From the NCBI GenBank assembly GCA_039190895.1, contig JBCCXY010000059.1, positions 1-21,789 on the forward strand: 21,789 bases of DNA. The letters run 5' to 3'. Within the stretch, counting starts at the first letter, position 1. Each line of letters begins with the position of its first letter. A model generated the notes under the pieces. It saw only the letters and a program-made list of their open reading frames with translations, had not been told where the DNA came from and ran no database searches. Shown piece after piece: positions 6,592 through 14,343 of this stretch. This DNA comes from Ovoidimarina sp039190895 (GTDB lineage: Bacteria; Pseudomonadota; Alphaproteobacteria; Rhodobacterales; Rhodobacteraceae). The position numbers and the translations under genes were made by a program.

Positions 6592-6638
6592 ACGGTACTT
6601 TTATGTGGTGAAACTTTGGCGGGCCAGCAGAGTACCGT
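6592..6638. promoter_or_regulatory. Inverted repeat ahead of the CTERM and trmJ genes
   Basis: ACGGTACT (6592-6599) and AGTACCGT (6631-6638) are perfect inverted 8-mers, 31 bp apart, in the 211-bp region between the divergent CTERM and trmJ genes. This could be a paired regulator site or a chance match. I see no clear -35/-10 pair. Confidence 0.25.
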
Positions 6639-6777
6639 TATGGTTGCGTTTGGTCGGTTTGACGGTGCGGGGGCTTCACAAATCGGCTCGTACCGCGCGG
6701 ATTATCTCGGATCGATCACCGGGGGTCGGCGCGCCCTCCCTTGCGCCTTCGTGGGCACAACCCTATCACGCGCGGCC

Positions 6778-7506
6778 ATGACTCAACCGCTTTTTGTTCT
6801 GGTCCGCCCGCAGATGGGCGAAAATATCGGTGCGGCCGCACGGGCGATGTGGAACTTCGGGCTGGAGCGGATGGCCGTCGTCGCCCCCCGGGATGGGTGG
6901 CCGAACCAGAAGGCGGTCGCGATGGCGAGCGGGGCCGGACGCCTGTTGGATGCGGCGCAGTTGACTACGGATTTGCCAGACGCCGTGGCCGAGGCGGATT
7001 TCGTCTTTGCCACGACAGCGCGGCAGAGGGATCTGACGAAGCCGATCTACGCGCCCGAGGCGGCGATGCGAAAAGCGCATGAGATGGCGCGCGAGGGCGG
7101 GCGCGTGGCGGTCCTGTTCGGGCCCGAGCGCGCCGGGTTGGAGAATGCGGATATCGCCGGGGCTAATGCCACTGTGACCGTGCCCGTGAACCCGAAGTTC
7201 CCGTCCCTGAACCTCGCACAGTGCGTGTTGCTGTGCGCCTACGAATGGCGGCGAGCCACCGAGGGCATTGTCGATTTCGAGGTCGAGATGGCGGGGACGG
7301 AGTGGGCCAATGGCGGAGAGGTCGAGGCGCTGGCCCGGCATTATGAAGAGCGGCTGGACGACGCGGGGTTCTTCTTCCCCGACGAGAAGGCAGCGGGCAT
7401 GAAGGTGACGCTGCGAAATCTGTGGTCGCGGATGCCGCTGACCCGGTCGGACGCGCAGATCCTGCACGGGATTCTGCGGCAACTGGTCCGCAAGCGCGGC
7501 GGCTGA
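6778..7506 (+). CDS. trmJ: tRNA (cytidine/uridine-32-2'-O-)-methyltransferase, SpoU family
   Basis: This 242-aa SPOUT (SpoU/TrmH) RNA methyltransferase carries the three family motifs: ENIGAAARAM (15-24), VAVLFGPERAGLEN (110-123) and the knot-forming PSLNLAQCVLLCAYEW (142-157). The length and the C-terminal helical extension (residues ~180-242) fit TrmJ, which methylates the 2'-hydroxyl of nucleotide 32 in the tRNA anticodon loop using S-adenosylmethionine. The ATG at 6778 is chosen because MTQPLFVLVRP is the family's normal N-terminus; the open frame extends far upstream into non-coding DNA. No strong Shine-Dalgarno site is visible. ctaA follows 54 bp downstream. The exact nucleotide target is inferred from family similarity. 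Confidence 0.88.
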   Translation: MTQPLFVLVRPQMGENIGAAARAMWNFGLERMAVVAPRDGWPNQKAVAMASGAGRLLDAAQLTTDLPDAVAEADFVFATTARQRDLTKPIYAPEAAMRKAHEMAREGGRVAVLFGPERAGLENADIAGANATVTVPVNPKFPSLNLAQCVLLCAYEWRRATEGIVDFEVEMAGTEWANGGEVEALARHYEERLDDAGFFFPDEKAAGMKVTLRNLWSRMPLTRSDAQILHGILRQLVRKRGG

Positions 7507-7560
7507 CTGGACCCTGGCGCATCGGCGGCATACCTAGCGGGAAACCGAAGGCGGGACGTG

Positions 7561-8700
7561 ATGGCCGGGACAAGGAAACTCTTTGAAGAGGTTGCCGAGG
7601 CAAAGACCGAGGCGCCCAAGCCCCAGGGCGGCATGATCGAGGACGGGCGGCGCGGCGCGGCGCGGGCGATCCGCGTGTGGCTGATGATCCTGTTCGCGAT
7701 GGTCGTGGTGATGATCGCCGTGGGCGGCCTGACGCGGCTGACCGATAGCGGGCTGTCCATCACCGAATGGGCGCCCTTATCGGGCGCGATCCCCCCGCTA
7801 ACGGCCGAGGATTGGGCGAGGGAGTTCGACGCCTACCGCCAGATCCCGGAATATCAGCTACAAAACCAGGGGATGAGCCTGGACGAGTTCAAGTTCATCT
7901 ACTGGTGGGAATGGGGGCACCGGCAGTGGGGCCGCGCAATTGGTGTGGTTTGGGCCGTCGGGTTCCTTGGCTTTCTGGCGTTCCGCAAGATCCCGACGGG
8001 TTGGACGGGGCGGCTGTTTCTGCTGGGCGTCCTCGGCGGGCTGCAGGGCGCGATTGGCTGGTGGATGGTGTATTCCGGCCTTGGTGAGGGGATGCTCGAC
8101 GTGGCCAGCTATCGGCTGGCGATCCATCTGGGCCTGGCGTTTGTGATCCTTGGCCTCATCGCGTGGTTCATCCTCAAGCTGGGCCGGACGGATGTGGAGC
8201 TATTGCAGGCGCGGCGCGCGCGCGAGGGGAAGCTATGGACCAGCGGGACAGGCCTGATGCATCTGACAATGCTGCAGATCCTGCTGGGCGCGCTGGTGGC
8301 GGGGATCGACGCGGGACGGACCTATACCGACTGGCCGCTGATGAACGGGGCGTTCCTGCCGCCCGATCTGTTCGCGCTGGAGCCGGTTTGGCGGAACTTC
8401 TTCGAGGACCCGGGGCTGGTGCAGTTCATGCACCGGATCGCGGGCTATGTCATTGCGCTGTATGCCATTCTGGTTTGGGTGCGATCGCGACGCTCTCCGA
8501 ACACGCGGGTCCGGTTCGGGTTCAACGCGGTGCTGGCCATGCTGTCGGTGCAGATCGCGCTCGGCATCGTGACGGTGCTGTATGTCGCGCCGTGGCAGTT
8601 GGCGATCCTGCACCAGTTCGGCGCCGTCATCCTGTGGGTGCTGATCCTGCGGGCGCGGTTCAACGCGGGCTATCCGCCCGCCCAATCGGTGAGGGCCTGA
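7561..8700 (+). CDS. ctaA: Heme A synthase (COX15/CtaA)
   Basis: This 379-aa integral membrane protein has about eight helices and matches the alphaproteobacterial/mitochondrial type of heme A synthase, which oxidises the C8 methyl of heme O to a formyl group for aa3-type cytochrome oxidase. Candidate heme-ligand histidines are H120 (in WEWGHRQWGR, with E117), H189 (AIHLG), H291 (FMHRIAGY) and H351 (ILHQFGA). GGLTRLTDSGLSITEW (55-70) is a family signature. The hydrophilic N-terminus of about 38 residues is usual for this type. The ATG at 7561 has GAAGG 9 nt upstream; a GTG directly before it is less likely. Its TGA overlaps the ATG of the next gene (TGATG). Confidence 0.95.
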   Translation: MAGTRKLFEEVAEAKTEAPKPQGGMIEDGRRGAARAIRVWLMILFAMVVVMIAVGGLTRLTDSGLSITEWAPLSGAIPPLTAEDWAREFDAYRQIPEYQLQNQGMSLDEFKFIYWWEWGHRQWGRAIGVVWAVGFLGFLAFRKIPTGWTGRLFLLGVLGGLQGAIGWWMVYSGLGEGMLDVASYRLAIHLGLAFVILGLIAWFILKLGRTDVELLQARRAREGKLWTSGTGLMHLTMLQILLGALVAGIDAGRTYTDWPLMNGAFLPPDLFALEPVWRNFFEDPGLVQFMHRIAGYVIALYAILVWVRSRRSPNTRVRFGFNAVLAMLSVQIALGIVTVLYVAPWQLAILHQFGAVILWVLILRARFNAGYPPAQSVRA

Positions 8701-10169
8701 TGTCCGCTTATGATGATCTGATGGCGTTCCAGCGCGAGACGGAGGCGCTGTCGCAAGTCGCCGGGCGTCTGGGTTGGGATCAGGAGACGATGATGCCGCG
8801 CGGGGCTGCCGAGCAGCGCGGCGAAGAGATGGCCGCGCTGGAGGGCGTGCTGCATGCGCGCCGGACGGACCCTCGGGTGGGCGAGTGGCTTACTGGGGCC
8901 AAGGCAGCGGATGAGGTTGGCGCGGCGCAACTCCGCGAAATCCGGCGTAGTTACGAGCGGAACACCAAGGTCCCCGCCGCGCTGGCGGCAGAGCTGGCGC
9001 GGGTTACGAGCCTTGCGCAGGGCATATGGGCCGAGGCGCGCGCTAATGAGGATTGGGAGGCGTTCCGCCCGACGCTGGAACAGGTCGTGGCGCTTCGGAA
9101 AGAGGAAGGCGAAGCGCTCGCCGACGGGGGCGACGTATATGACGCGCTGCTTCAGGACTATGAGCCGGGGACGACGGCGGCCGAAATCTCGGCCCTGTTC
9201 GACGCGTTGCGGCCCGGGCTAGTGGACCTGGCGGCCCGGATTGCCGAGGCCGAGCAACCACCAGAGATCGACCGCGTGTTTGCAGAGGACCTGCAACTTG
9301 CCCTCAGCCAGGAGATGGCGGAGGCGTTCGGCTATGACCTTACCCGGGGGCGGATCGACAAGGCGGTGCATCCGTTCTCGTCCGGCTCGGGCCTCGATGT
9401 CCGCATCACGACACGGACGGCAGAGCGGGATCCGTTCAACTGCATCTACTCCACGATCCACGAGGTCGGCCACGCGAGCTATGAGCAGGCGGTCGACCCC
9501 GCCTACCTGCTGACCCCCATCGGCAACGGCGCCTCCATGGGCGTGCACGAAAGCCAAAGCCGCATCTACGAGAACCAGATCGGCCGGTCCGAGGCGTTCT
9601 GCGCCTTCCTGCACGGTCGCATGCTCGACCTCTTCGGCGACTTCGGCATCAGCGATCCGGGCGTCTTCGCGAAAGTCGTGAACCGCGTCTACCCGGGCTT
9701 CATCCGGACGGAATCGGATGAGGTGCAATACAACCTCCACATCATGATGCGCTTCGACATCGAACGCGCGCTGATCGCCGGAGACCTCGCCGTCGCCGAC
9801 CTGCCAGACGCCTGGAATGCACGGTTTCTCAAGGACTTCGGGCAGGCCGTCGACAAACCGTCGAACGGGTGTCTGCAGGACGTGCACTGGTCGGTCGGCC
9901 TCTTCGGGTACTTCCCGACCTACGCGCTGGGGAACATCTATGCGGGCTGCCTGTACGAGGCGCTGTTGCGCGATGTGCCCGACCTCGATGCAGCCTTGCA
10001 AACCGGGGACACGTCCCCCGCAACCGACTGGCTGCGAGAGCGCCTGCAGCGCCTCGGAGCGCTGCGCACGCCGAAAGAGACGATCCAACATGCCACAGGC
10101 ACGGCCCCGGATGTGGCGCCTTTGCTGGACTATCTTGAGCGAAAGTTCGGGGCGTTGTACGGGCTCTAG
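8700..10169 (+). CDS. Carboxypeptidase M32 (Taq family) metallopeptidase
   Basis: This 489-aa protein belongs to peptidase family M32, cytosolic metal-dependent carboxypeptidases that remove C-terminal residues. The HEVGH motif (254-258) gives two metal ligands and the catalytic glutamate. E284 in MGVHESQSR is the third ligand, 30 residues after the first histidine, as in the Pyrococcus enzyme. RLGWDQETMMPRGA near the N-terminus and DEVQYNLHIMMRF are further family signatures. The length of about 490-500 residues is normal. The ATG at 8700 overlaps the stop of ctaA by one base, so translation is coupled. A small acidic protein gene follows 24 bp downstream. Confidence 0.94.
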   Translation: MSAYDDLMAFQRETEALSQVAGRLGWDQETMMPRGAAEQRGEEMAALEGVLHARRTDPRVGEWLTGAKAADEVGAAQLREIRRSYERNTKVPAALAAELARVTSLAQGIWAEARANEDWEAFRPTLEQVVALRKEEGEALADGGDVYDALLQDYEPGTTAAEISALFDALRPGLVDLAARIAEAEQPPEIDRVFAEDLQLALSQEMAEAFGYDLTRGRIDKAVHPFSSGSGLDVRITTRTAERDPFNCIYSTIHEVGHASYEQAVDPAYLLTPIGNGASMGVHESQSRIYENQIGRSEAFCAFLHGRMLDLFGDFGISDPGVFAKVVNRVYPGFIRTESDEVQYNLHIMMRFDIERALIAGDLAVADLPDAWNARFLKDFGQAVDKPSNGCLQDVHWSVGLFGYFPTYALGNIYAGCLYEALLRDVPDLDAALQTGDTSPATDWLRERLQRLGALRTPKETIQHATGTAPDVAPLLDYLERKFGALYGL

Positions 10170-10193
10170 GCCGGGGGCGACAGGAGACATGAT

Positions 10194-10436
10194 ATGGCGA
10201 TCATCGACGATCTTGCCGACCAGCTGGCCCTGAAGGCGCTGGAGCTGGAGCGTGCCACCGACGACCCCGAAATCGCAAAGAAAGTGGGCGACGCCATCGG
10301 CGATTCCTCTCCAACGATGCAAGAGGCGTTTTCAACCGCGCTCCGCATCCGGCGGGCGCACCAGCGCGCGGACCAGATGATCGACGACCTGATGCCGGAA
10401 AGCCTGAAGGCCTTGCCCGCGCCGTCGGACGACTAG
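10194..10436 (+). CDS. Small acidic helical protein, unknown
   Basis: This 80-aa protein is mostly charged and helix-forming (LADQLALKALELERATDDPEI..., then RIRRAHQRADQMIDDLM), with no membrane segment, signal peptide or cysteine. GGAGA at 10183-10187 lies 6 nt before the ATG, a good ribosome site. It follows the M32 peptidase by 24 bp and is probably co-transcribed. I do not recognise a named domain; it looks like a conserved hypothetical of Rhodobacterales. Confidence 0.7.
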   Translation: MAIIDDLADQLALKALELERATDDPEIAKKVGDAIGDSSPTMQEAFSTALRIRRAHQRADQMIDDLMPESLKALPAPSDD

Positions 10437-10456
10437 CCAGACAACGCCAGCGCGCC

Positions 10457-10483
10457 CTTCATCTTGGGCAAAATACTCCGGGG
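10457..10483 (-). repeat. Dispersed intergenic element, copy 2
   Basis: On the minus strand this reads CCCCGG, AGTATTTTGCCC, AAGATGAAG, the same block order as the element at 17-45. It lies between the convergent small acidic protein gene and the second VPLPA-CTERM gene and is followed by G+C-rich hairpins. Confidence 0.4.
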
Positions 10484-10486
10484 AGC

Positions 10487-10506
10487 GCGAGGGGCTGGCC
10501 CCTCGC
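10487..10506. terminator. Strong G+C hairpin between convergent genes
   Basis: GCGAGGGGCTGGCCCCTCGC has 9-bp arms either side of TG (in RNA the loop would need to open a few pairs). It abuts the dispersed element at 10457-10483. There is no U-tract. Confidence 0.45.
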
Positions 10507-10543
10507 CAGCGCACCGCCCGACACACGCGATAGGCTTCCAACG

Positions 10544-10579
10544 GCGCGCCCGAAAGCGAGGCGCGCTCGCAAGAGCGCG
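10544..10579. other. Two overlapping hairpins downstream of the VPLPA-CTERM gene
   Basis: GCGCGCC (10544-10550) pairs with GGCGCGC (10560-10566). The overlapping CGCGCTC (10562-10568) pairs with GAGCGCG (10573-10579) around a GCAA loop. Only one can form at a time. They lie 29 bp beyond the minus-strand stop at 10608 and may form part of its transcript end. Confidence 0.35.
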
Positions 10580-10607
10580 ACGAGCACCCCCGGTCAGGCG
10601 AAGCCGT

Positions 10608-11192
10608 TCAGGACCGACGCCGTGTCGCCATGCCAAGCGCCGCCAATCCGGCCAGCCCCAGCACACCCGACGCGGGCAACGGCACCGCCGCGACCGGCGT
10701 GAACACCGCAAGCGTGGACCCGGGGCTGTTGATCGAACCCGGCCCGGACGTGCTCGTCACAACGATGTCCGATGTCATCGAGCCCGACCAAACGTTGTTG
10801 GCCAGCGCCCCTTCCCAGGATGGCCCATCCATCTGATACGGTATCCGCACCGCGCAGGACTGTGGCAGGCCACACCCGGCAACAAGATTCGGCTGGGAAT
10901 CGAACATGCCCTCCGGCCCGTCGATCAGCACCTGATCCAGCAATGCCTGCGCCGCCGCGAGGGCCGCGACTTCGTCACCGGCGAACGGGCCAAAATCCGC
11001 AGTCTCATCACACCCGTCGAACATCGACGCGCAAGAGCCACCGTCGAACAAGACATCATACAACGTCCCGTTCACATCAACGCCTGACGCCCCTAGCAAC
11101 TCACCACCGACAACGTTCAAAACAGCGGCCCGTGCCGATCCCGCGACGGCCAACGCCGCCAACGCGCTTGCGAATGAAAATTTCAAAACCAT
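10608..11192 (-). CDS. VPLPA-CTERM (PEP-CTERM-like) sorted surface protein
   Basis: This 194-aa secreted protein has a signal peptide at residues 1-22 (ending ARA). Its C-terminal sorting tail has VPLPAS near residue 170, a small-residue hydrophobic helix (GVLGLAGLAALGMA) and a terminal RRRS. The mature part begins with VNGTLYDVLFDGGSC, a pattern I associate with a group of short PEP-CTERM proteins of unknown function; five cysteines could form disulfides. The ATG at 11192 has GGGGGA 5 nt upstream. It lies 117 bp downstream of the ATP-grasp gene on the same strand and may have its own promoter. It is the second such protein in the window and shares little sequence with the first outside the tail. 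Confidence 0.8.
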   Translation of the reverse strand: MVLKFSFASALAALAVAGSARAAVLNVVGGELLGASGVDVNGTLYDVLFDGGSCASMFDGCDETADFGPFAGDEVAALAAAQALLDQVLIDGPEGMFDSQPNLVAGCGLPQSCAVRIPYQMDGPSWEGALANNVWSGSMTSDIVVTSTSGPGSINSPGSTLAVFTPVAAVPLPASGVLGLAGLAALGMATRRRS

Positions 11193-11289
11193 AGTGATCC
11201 CCCAAAGAAACGAACCGCGAAATCGTGCCAGTCGGAGCGATTCCGATCCATCTGGCCCCGGGTTTCAGTCGCGTTTCAATTGTTCCCAG

Positions 11290-11301
11290 GGTTTCGAAAC
11301 C
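11290..11301. other. 12-bp palindrome after the ATP-grasp gene
   Basis: GGTTTCGAAACC is a perfect palindrome 9 bp beyond the ATP-grasp stop codon and about 100 bp upstream of the VPLPA-CTERM start. It could be a regulator site for the latter or a weak transcript end. Confidence 0.25.
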
Positions 11302-11309
11302 GCACCGGG

Positions 11310-12200
11310 TCAGTGCGCTTCGGCAAGGATCGCCTCCGCCAGGCGATCCGACACGGCCCGGTCGAGGTGCAGGTAAAGGTCCGGGTCCGTCAGCTCTAAC
11401 TCTGTGCACACGAACGTCCCGGCCCGCATCACCCCATCGACGCGCGCATAAACCGGCGCACCGAGCCGCGCCAACACCGACTCCGCCGACGCCAGTGCCG
11501 CGGCTGGCGGATCCATCCTTTGAATGTCCGGCTGGAAGCGAGAGTTGATGCGAAACGCATCCCCCTTGGGCACCGCGCGAACGGCCTGCACAACGCGCCC
11601 CTTGATGCAGGTCATCTTCCACTCGCCCTCGGCGATTTCGGGCAGAAACTCCTGCGCGATCATCGGGCGCCCGGGTGCCTCCCGCCGCGCCGCCGCGACG
11701 CCCTCCAGCAGGTCCGCCCGCGCACACCGTTCGACACCTACCCCGCTGCCGCCGACAGCCGGCTTCAGAACGATCTGTTCACCCGGGATGTCGGCAATCT
11801 GCCCCGGATCGATAGGATCACGAAGAGATACGGTTGCCGGGATTGCGAGGTCCGGCCCCGCAACCTCCACCAGCGTCCGCTTGTCGTTGTTCCACAACGC
11901 CTGCCGTGCCGAGGCGATCACCCGCCCGCCCAGCTCTTCCAGCCGAACAAACCACGCCGCGTACCCGGCTGGATCGTCCTGATAATCCCAGGTCTGCCGC
12001 AGGACGTTCAGGTCATTCCCAAGGAACATCTCGTACGGATCACGGTTCCACACGGGGACCGAAACCTCTGCCCCAAGCCGCTGCAAGCTGTCCCGCAAAG
12101 CCAGGTTTGACAGCGACAGGCCCGGGTATTGGGCGCACGCAACCAGCCCGATCTTCAGCTCAGACCCCCAGACACCAACGCAGGATCGCCTTCTGCACAT
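11310..12200 (-). CDS. ATP-grasp domain protein, unknown substrate
   Basis: This protein of about 282-296 aa has an ATP-grasp fold of the glutathione synthetase/RimK-like type. KIGLVACAQYPG opens a Rossmann-like N-domain, followed by NVLRQTWDYQDDP with the TWDY motif of this subgroup, WNNDKRTL, IVLKPAVGGSGVGVER (the ATP-binding lysine and glycine-rich loop), MIAQEFLPEIAEGEW and the magnesium site region ELELTDPDLYLHLD. Such enzymes ligate an acyl phosphate to an amine; the substrate is unknown. The start is uncertain. The ATG at 12200 lies within the end of argF and adds 14 unlikely residues, while the family N-terminus (LKIGLV) coincides with a CTG at 12158. It follows argF and is probably in the arginine operon. 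Confidence 0.82.
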   Translation of the reverse strand: MCRRRSCVGVWGSELKIGLVACAQYPGLSLSNLALRDSLQRLGAEVSVPVWNRDPYEMFLGNDLNVLRQTWDYQDDPAGYAAWFVRLEELGGRVIASARQALWNNDKRTLVEVAGPDLAIPATVSLRDPIDPGQIADIPGEQIVLKPAVGGSGVGVERCARADLLEGVAAARREAPGRPMIAQEFLPEIAEGEWKMTCIKGRVVQAVRAVPKGDAFRINSRFQPDIQRMDPPAAALASAESVLARLGAPVYARVDGVMRAGTFVCTELELTDPDLYLHLDRAVSDRLAEAILAEAH

Positions 12201-13086
12201 GCAGCCGGTTCTCAGCCTCGTCGAAGACCACCGAGTGCGGGCCATCCATCACCGCATCCGTCGCCTCTTCTCCGCGATGCGCGGGGAGGCAGTGCATGAA
12301 CAGCGCGTCCTCTGCCGCGTGGCTCATCAGCGCCTCGTCGACCTGATAGGGCCGCAGCAGATTATGCCGCCGTTCGCGCGTCGACGGGGCGTCGTGCATG
12401 GACACCCACGTGTCGGTCACCACCAGGTCCGTCCCCGCTACTGCGGCCTGCGGGTCGCGCTGCAGCGACACCGACACGCCTTTGTCCCGTGCGTAGGCCA
12501 CGGCCTCGGGCTCCGGATCAAGCACCTCGGGTCCCGACACGGCCATGTTGAACCCGAACTGCCCCGCCGCATGCAGGAACGACGCGCAAACGTTGTTGCC
12601 GTCGCCCAGCCAGGTGACGGTCTTGCCCTCAATCGACCCGCGATGCTCTTCGAACGTCATCACGTCCGCCATGATCTGACAGGGGTGAGAGCGGTTGGTC
12701 AGCCCGTTCACGACCGGCACCGTCGCATGCTCCGCCAGCTCCAGCAGCGAGGCCTCTTCGAACGTCCGGATCATGATCAGATCGACATAGCGCGACAGCA
12801 CCCGCGCGGTGTCTGCGATGCTTTCGCCATGGCCAAGCTGCATTTCGCTTCCCGTAAGGACGATGCTCTGCCCACCCAACTGCCGCAGGCCCACGTCGAA
12901 CGACACCCGGGTCCGCGTCGACGGCTTTTCAAAGATCAGCGCCACCATCCGCCCCGCCAGCGCCGGATCGTCATCCGGCATGCCCTTGGGCCGCCCGGCC
13001 CGCGCCGTCTTCATCGCATGCGCCGAGTCGAGGATCGACCGAAGCTCCCCCACCCCGGTCTTATGAATGTCGAGGAAGTGGGTCAT
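12160..13086 (-). CDS. argF: Ornithine carbamoyltransferase
   Basis: This 308-aa enzyme makes citrulline from ornithine and carbamoyl phosphate in arginine synthesis. Carbamoyl-phosphate-binding STRTR is at 56-60, HPCQ at 134-137, the ornithine-binding DTWVSM at 225-230 and the catalytic HCLP at 265-268, followed by AHRGEE. The length is normal for an anabolic OTCase. Its ATG follows directly after the TAG of argD with no gap and without a clear Shine-Dalgarno site, so translation is likely coupled to argD. The next gene, an ATP-grasp protein, starts at or within its 3' end. A role in synthesis rather than catabolism is inferred from linkage to argD. Confidence 0.96.
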   Translation of the reverse strand: MTHFLDIHKTGVGELRSILDSAHAMKTARAGRPKGMPDDDPALAGRMVALIFEKPSTRTRVSFDVGLRQLGGQSIVLTGSEMQLGHGESIADTARVLSRYVDLIMIRTFEEASLLELAEHATVPVVNGLTNRSHPCQIMADVMTFEEHRGSIEGKTVTWLGDGNNVCASFLHAAGQFGFNMAVSGPEVLDPEPEAVAYARDKGVSVSLQRDPQAAVAGTDLVVTDTWVSMHDAPSTRERRHNLLRPYQVDEALMSHAAEDALFMHCLPAHRGEEATDAVMDGPHSVVFDEAENRLHVQKAILRWCLGV

Positions 13087-14268
13087 CTACGCCGCCTGCT
13101 GCTCAAGCGCCGTCGCGGCCCGGTCAAGACGCGCGACCGCCTCGGCCAGGTCGTCATCCGTTGCCGTCAGCGGCGGCAGCAGCCGCACCGTGTAGTCGGC
13201 TGCGGGCACTGTCAGCAGCGCCTCGCCATACCCGGCCTTCACCACATCCGCCGGGGGCACGTGGCACCGCAACCCCAGCAACAGCCCCTGCCCCCGCACA
13301 GCCTCGAATGTGTCGGGATGCGCGGCGACCAGCCCCTCCAACCGCTGCCGGAACAGCGCGGCCTTCCGGTTCACTTCATCCAGAAACTCAGCGTCATCAA
13401 TGACTTTCATGACAGCGAGCCCCACCGCGCAGCCCAGAGGGTTGCCGCCGTAGGTGGAGCCATGCGTGCCCGCAACCATCCCCTCCGCCGCATTCTCCGT
13501 CGCCAGCACCGCACCCAGCGGGAAGCCCCCGCCGATGCCCTTCGCCACCAGCATGATGTCCGGCGTCACACCCACCCACTCATGCGCAAACAGCCGCCCG
13601 GTCCGACCCATGCCGCACTGCACCTCGTCAAAGACCAGCAGCGCGCCGGTCTGATCGCACAGCTCCCGCAGCCGCCGCAGGAAGGTGTCCGGCAAGGTCC
13701 GAATGCCACCCTCGCCCTGAATGGGCTCGATCATCACCGCCGCCGTCCGGTCGGTCACCGCCGCCTCCAGCGCGGCCTCATCCGCCCAAGGCAGCTGCCG
13801 AAACCCCGGCATCAACGGCCCGTACCCGCCCGCGAGCTTCTTGGACCCCGCCGCTGCAATCGCGGCGGTCGAGCGGCCATGGAACGCGCCGTCGAACGCC
13901 AGGATCTCAATCCGGTCGCCCTGCCCCTTCGCGTGCCAATACCGCCGCGCCATCTTGATCGCCAACTCGCACGTCTCGGTGCCGGAGTTCGTAAAGAACA
14001 CCGTATCCGCAAACGTCGCCTCGATCAGCCGCTCGGCCAAGGCCACCTGCTCGGGGATCTGGTACAGGTTCGACAGATGCCACACCTTGTTTGCCTGCGC
14101 CGTCAGTGCCTCCACCAGCGCAGGATGGCGATGCCCCAGCGCGTTCACGGCGATCCCCGCCCCCATGTCGAGGTATCGCGTCCCGTCCGTCGCGGTCAGC
14201 CAGGCGCCCTCGCCCTCGTCAAACGACAAAGGCGCGCGATCATAGGTGGGAAGCAGCGGTGCAATCAT
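13087..14268 (-). CDS. argD: Acetylornithine aminotransferase (class III PLP aminotransferase)
   Basis: This 393-aa class III aminotransferase converts N-acetylglutamate semialdehyde to N-acetylornithine and in many bacteria also acts in diaminopimelate synthesis. The PLP lysine is K243 in LVAKGIGGGFPLGA, D214 in VFDEVQCGMGRTG contacts the pyridine nitrogen, and NSGTETCELAIK (94-105) forms the phosphate-binding region. The start ATG at 14268 (MIAPLLPTYDRAP) has AGGAG 8 nt upstream; a longer frame to 14328 lacks support. It is the first gene of the argD-argF-ATP-grasp run and lies 75 bp downstream of the DUF302 gene. Confidence 0.95.
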   Translation of the reverse strand: MIAPLLPTYDRAPLSFDEGEGAWLTATDGTRYLDMGAGIAVNALGHRHPALVEALTAQANKVWHLSNLYQIPEQVALAERLIEATFADTVFFTNSGTETCELAIKMARRYWHAKGQGDRIEILAFDGAFHGRSTAAIAAAGSKKLAGGYGPLMPGFRQLPWADEAALEAAVTDRTAAVMIEPIQGEGGIRTLPDTFLRRLRELCDQTGALLVFDEVQCGMGRTGRLFAHEWVGVTPDIMLVAKGIGGGFPLGAVLATENAAEGMVAGTHGSTYGGNPLGCAVGLAVMKVIDDAEFLDEVNRKAALFRQRLEGLVAAHPDTFEAVRGQGLLLGLRCHVPPADVVKAGYGEALLTVPAADYTVRLLPPLTATDDDLAEAVARLDRAATALEQQAA

Positions 14269-14343
14269 CGGACCCATCTCCTGATAGAGAGAGCCGCCAG
14301 CCGTGCCAGTCGCATCGGCCCGAGTCAACAGTGGCGCAACGCC

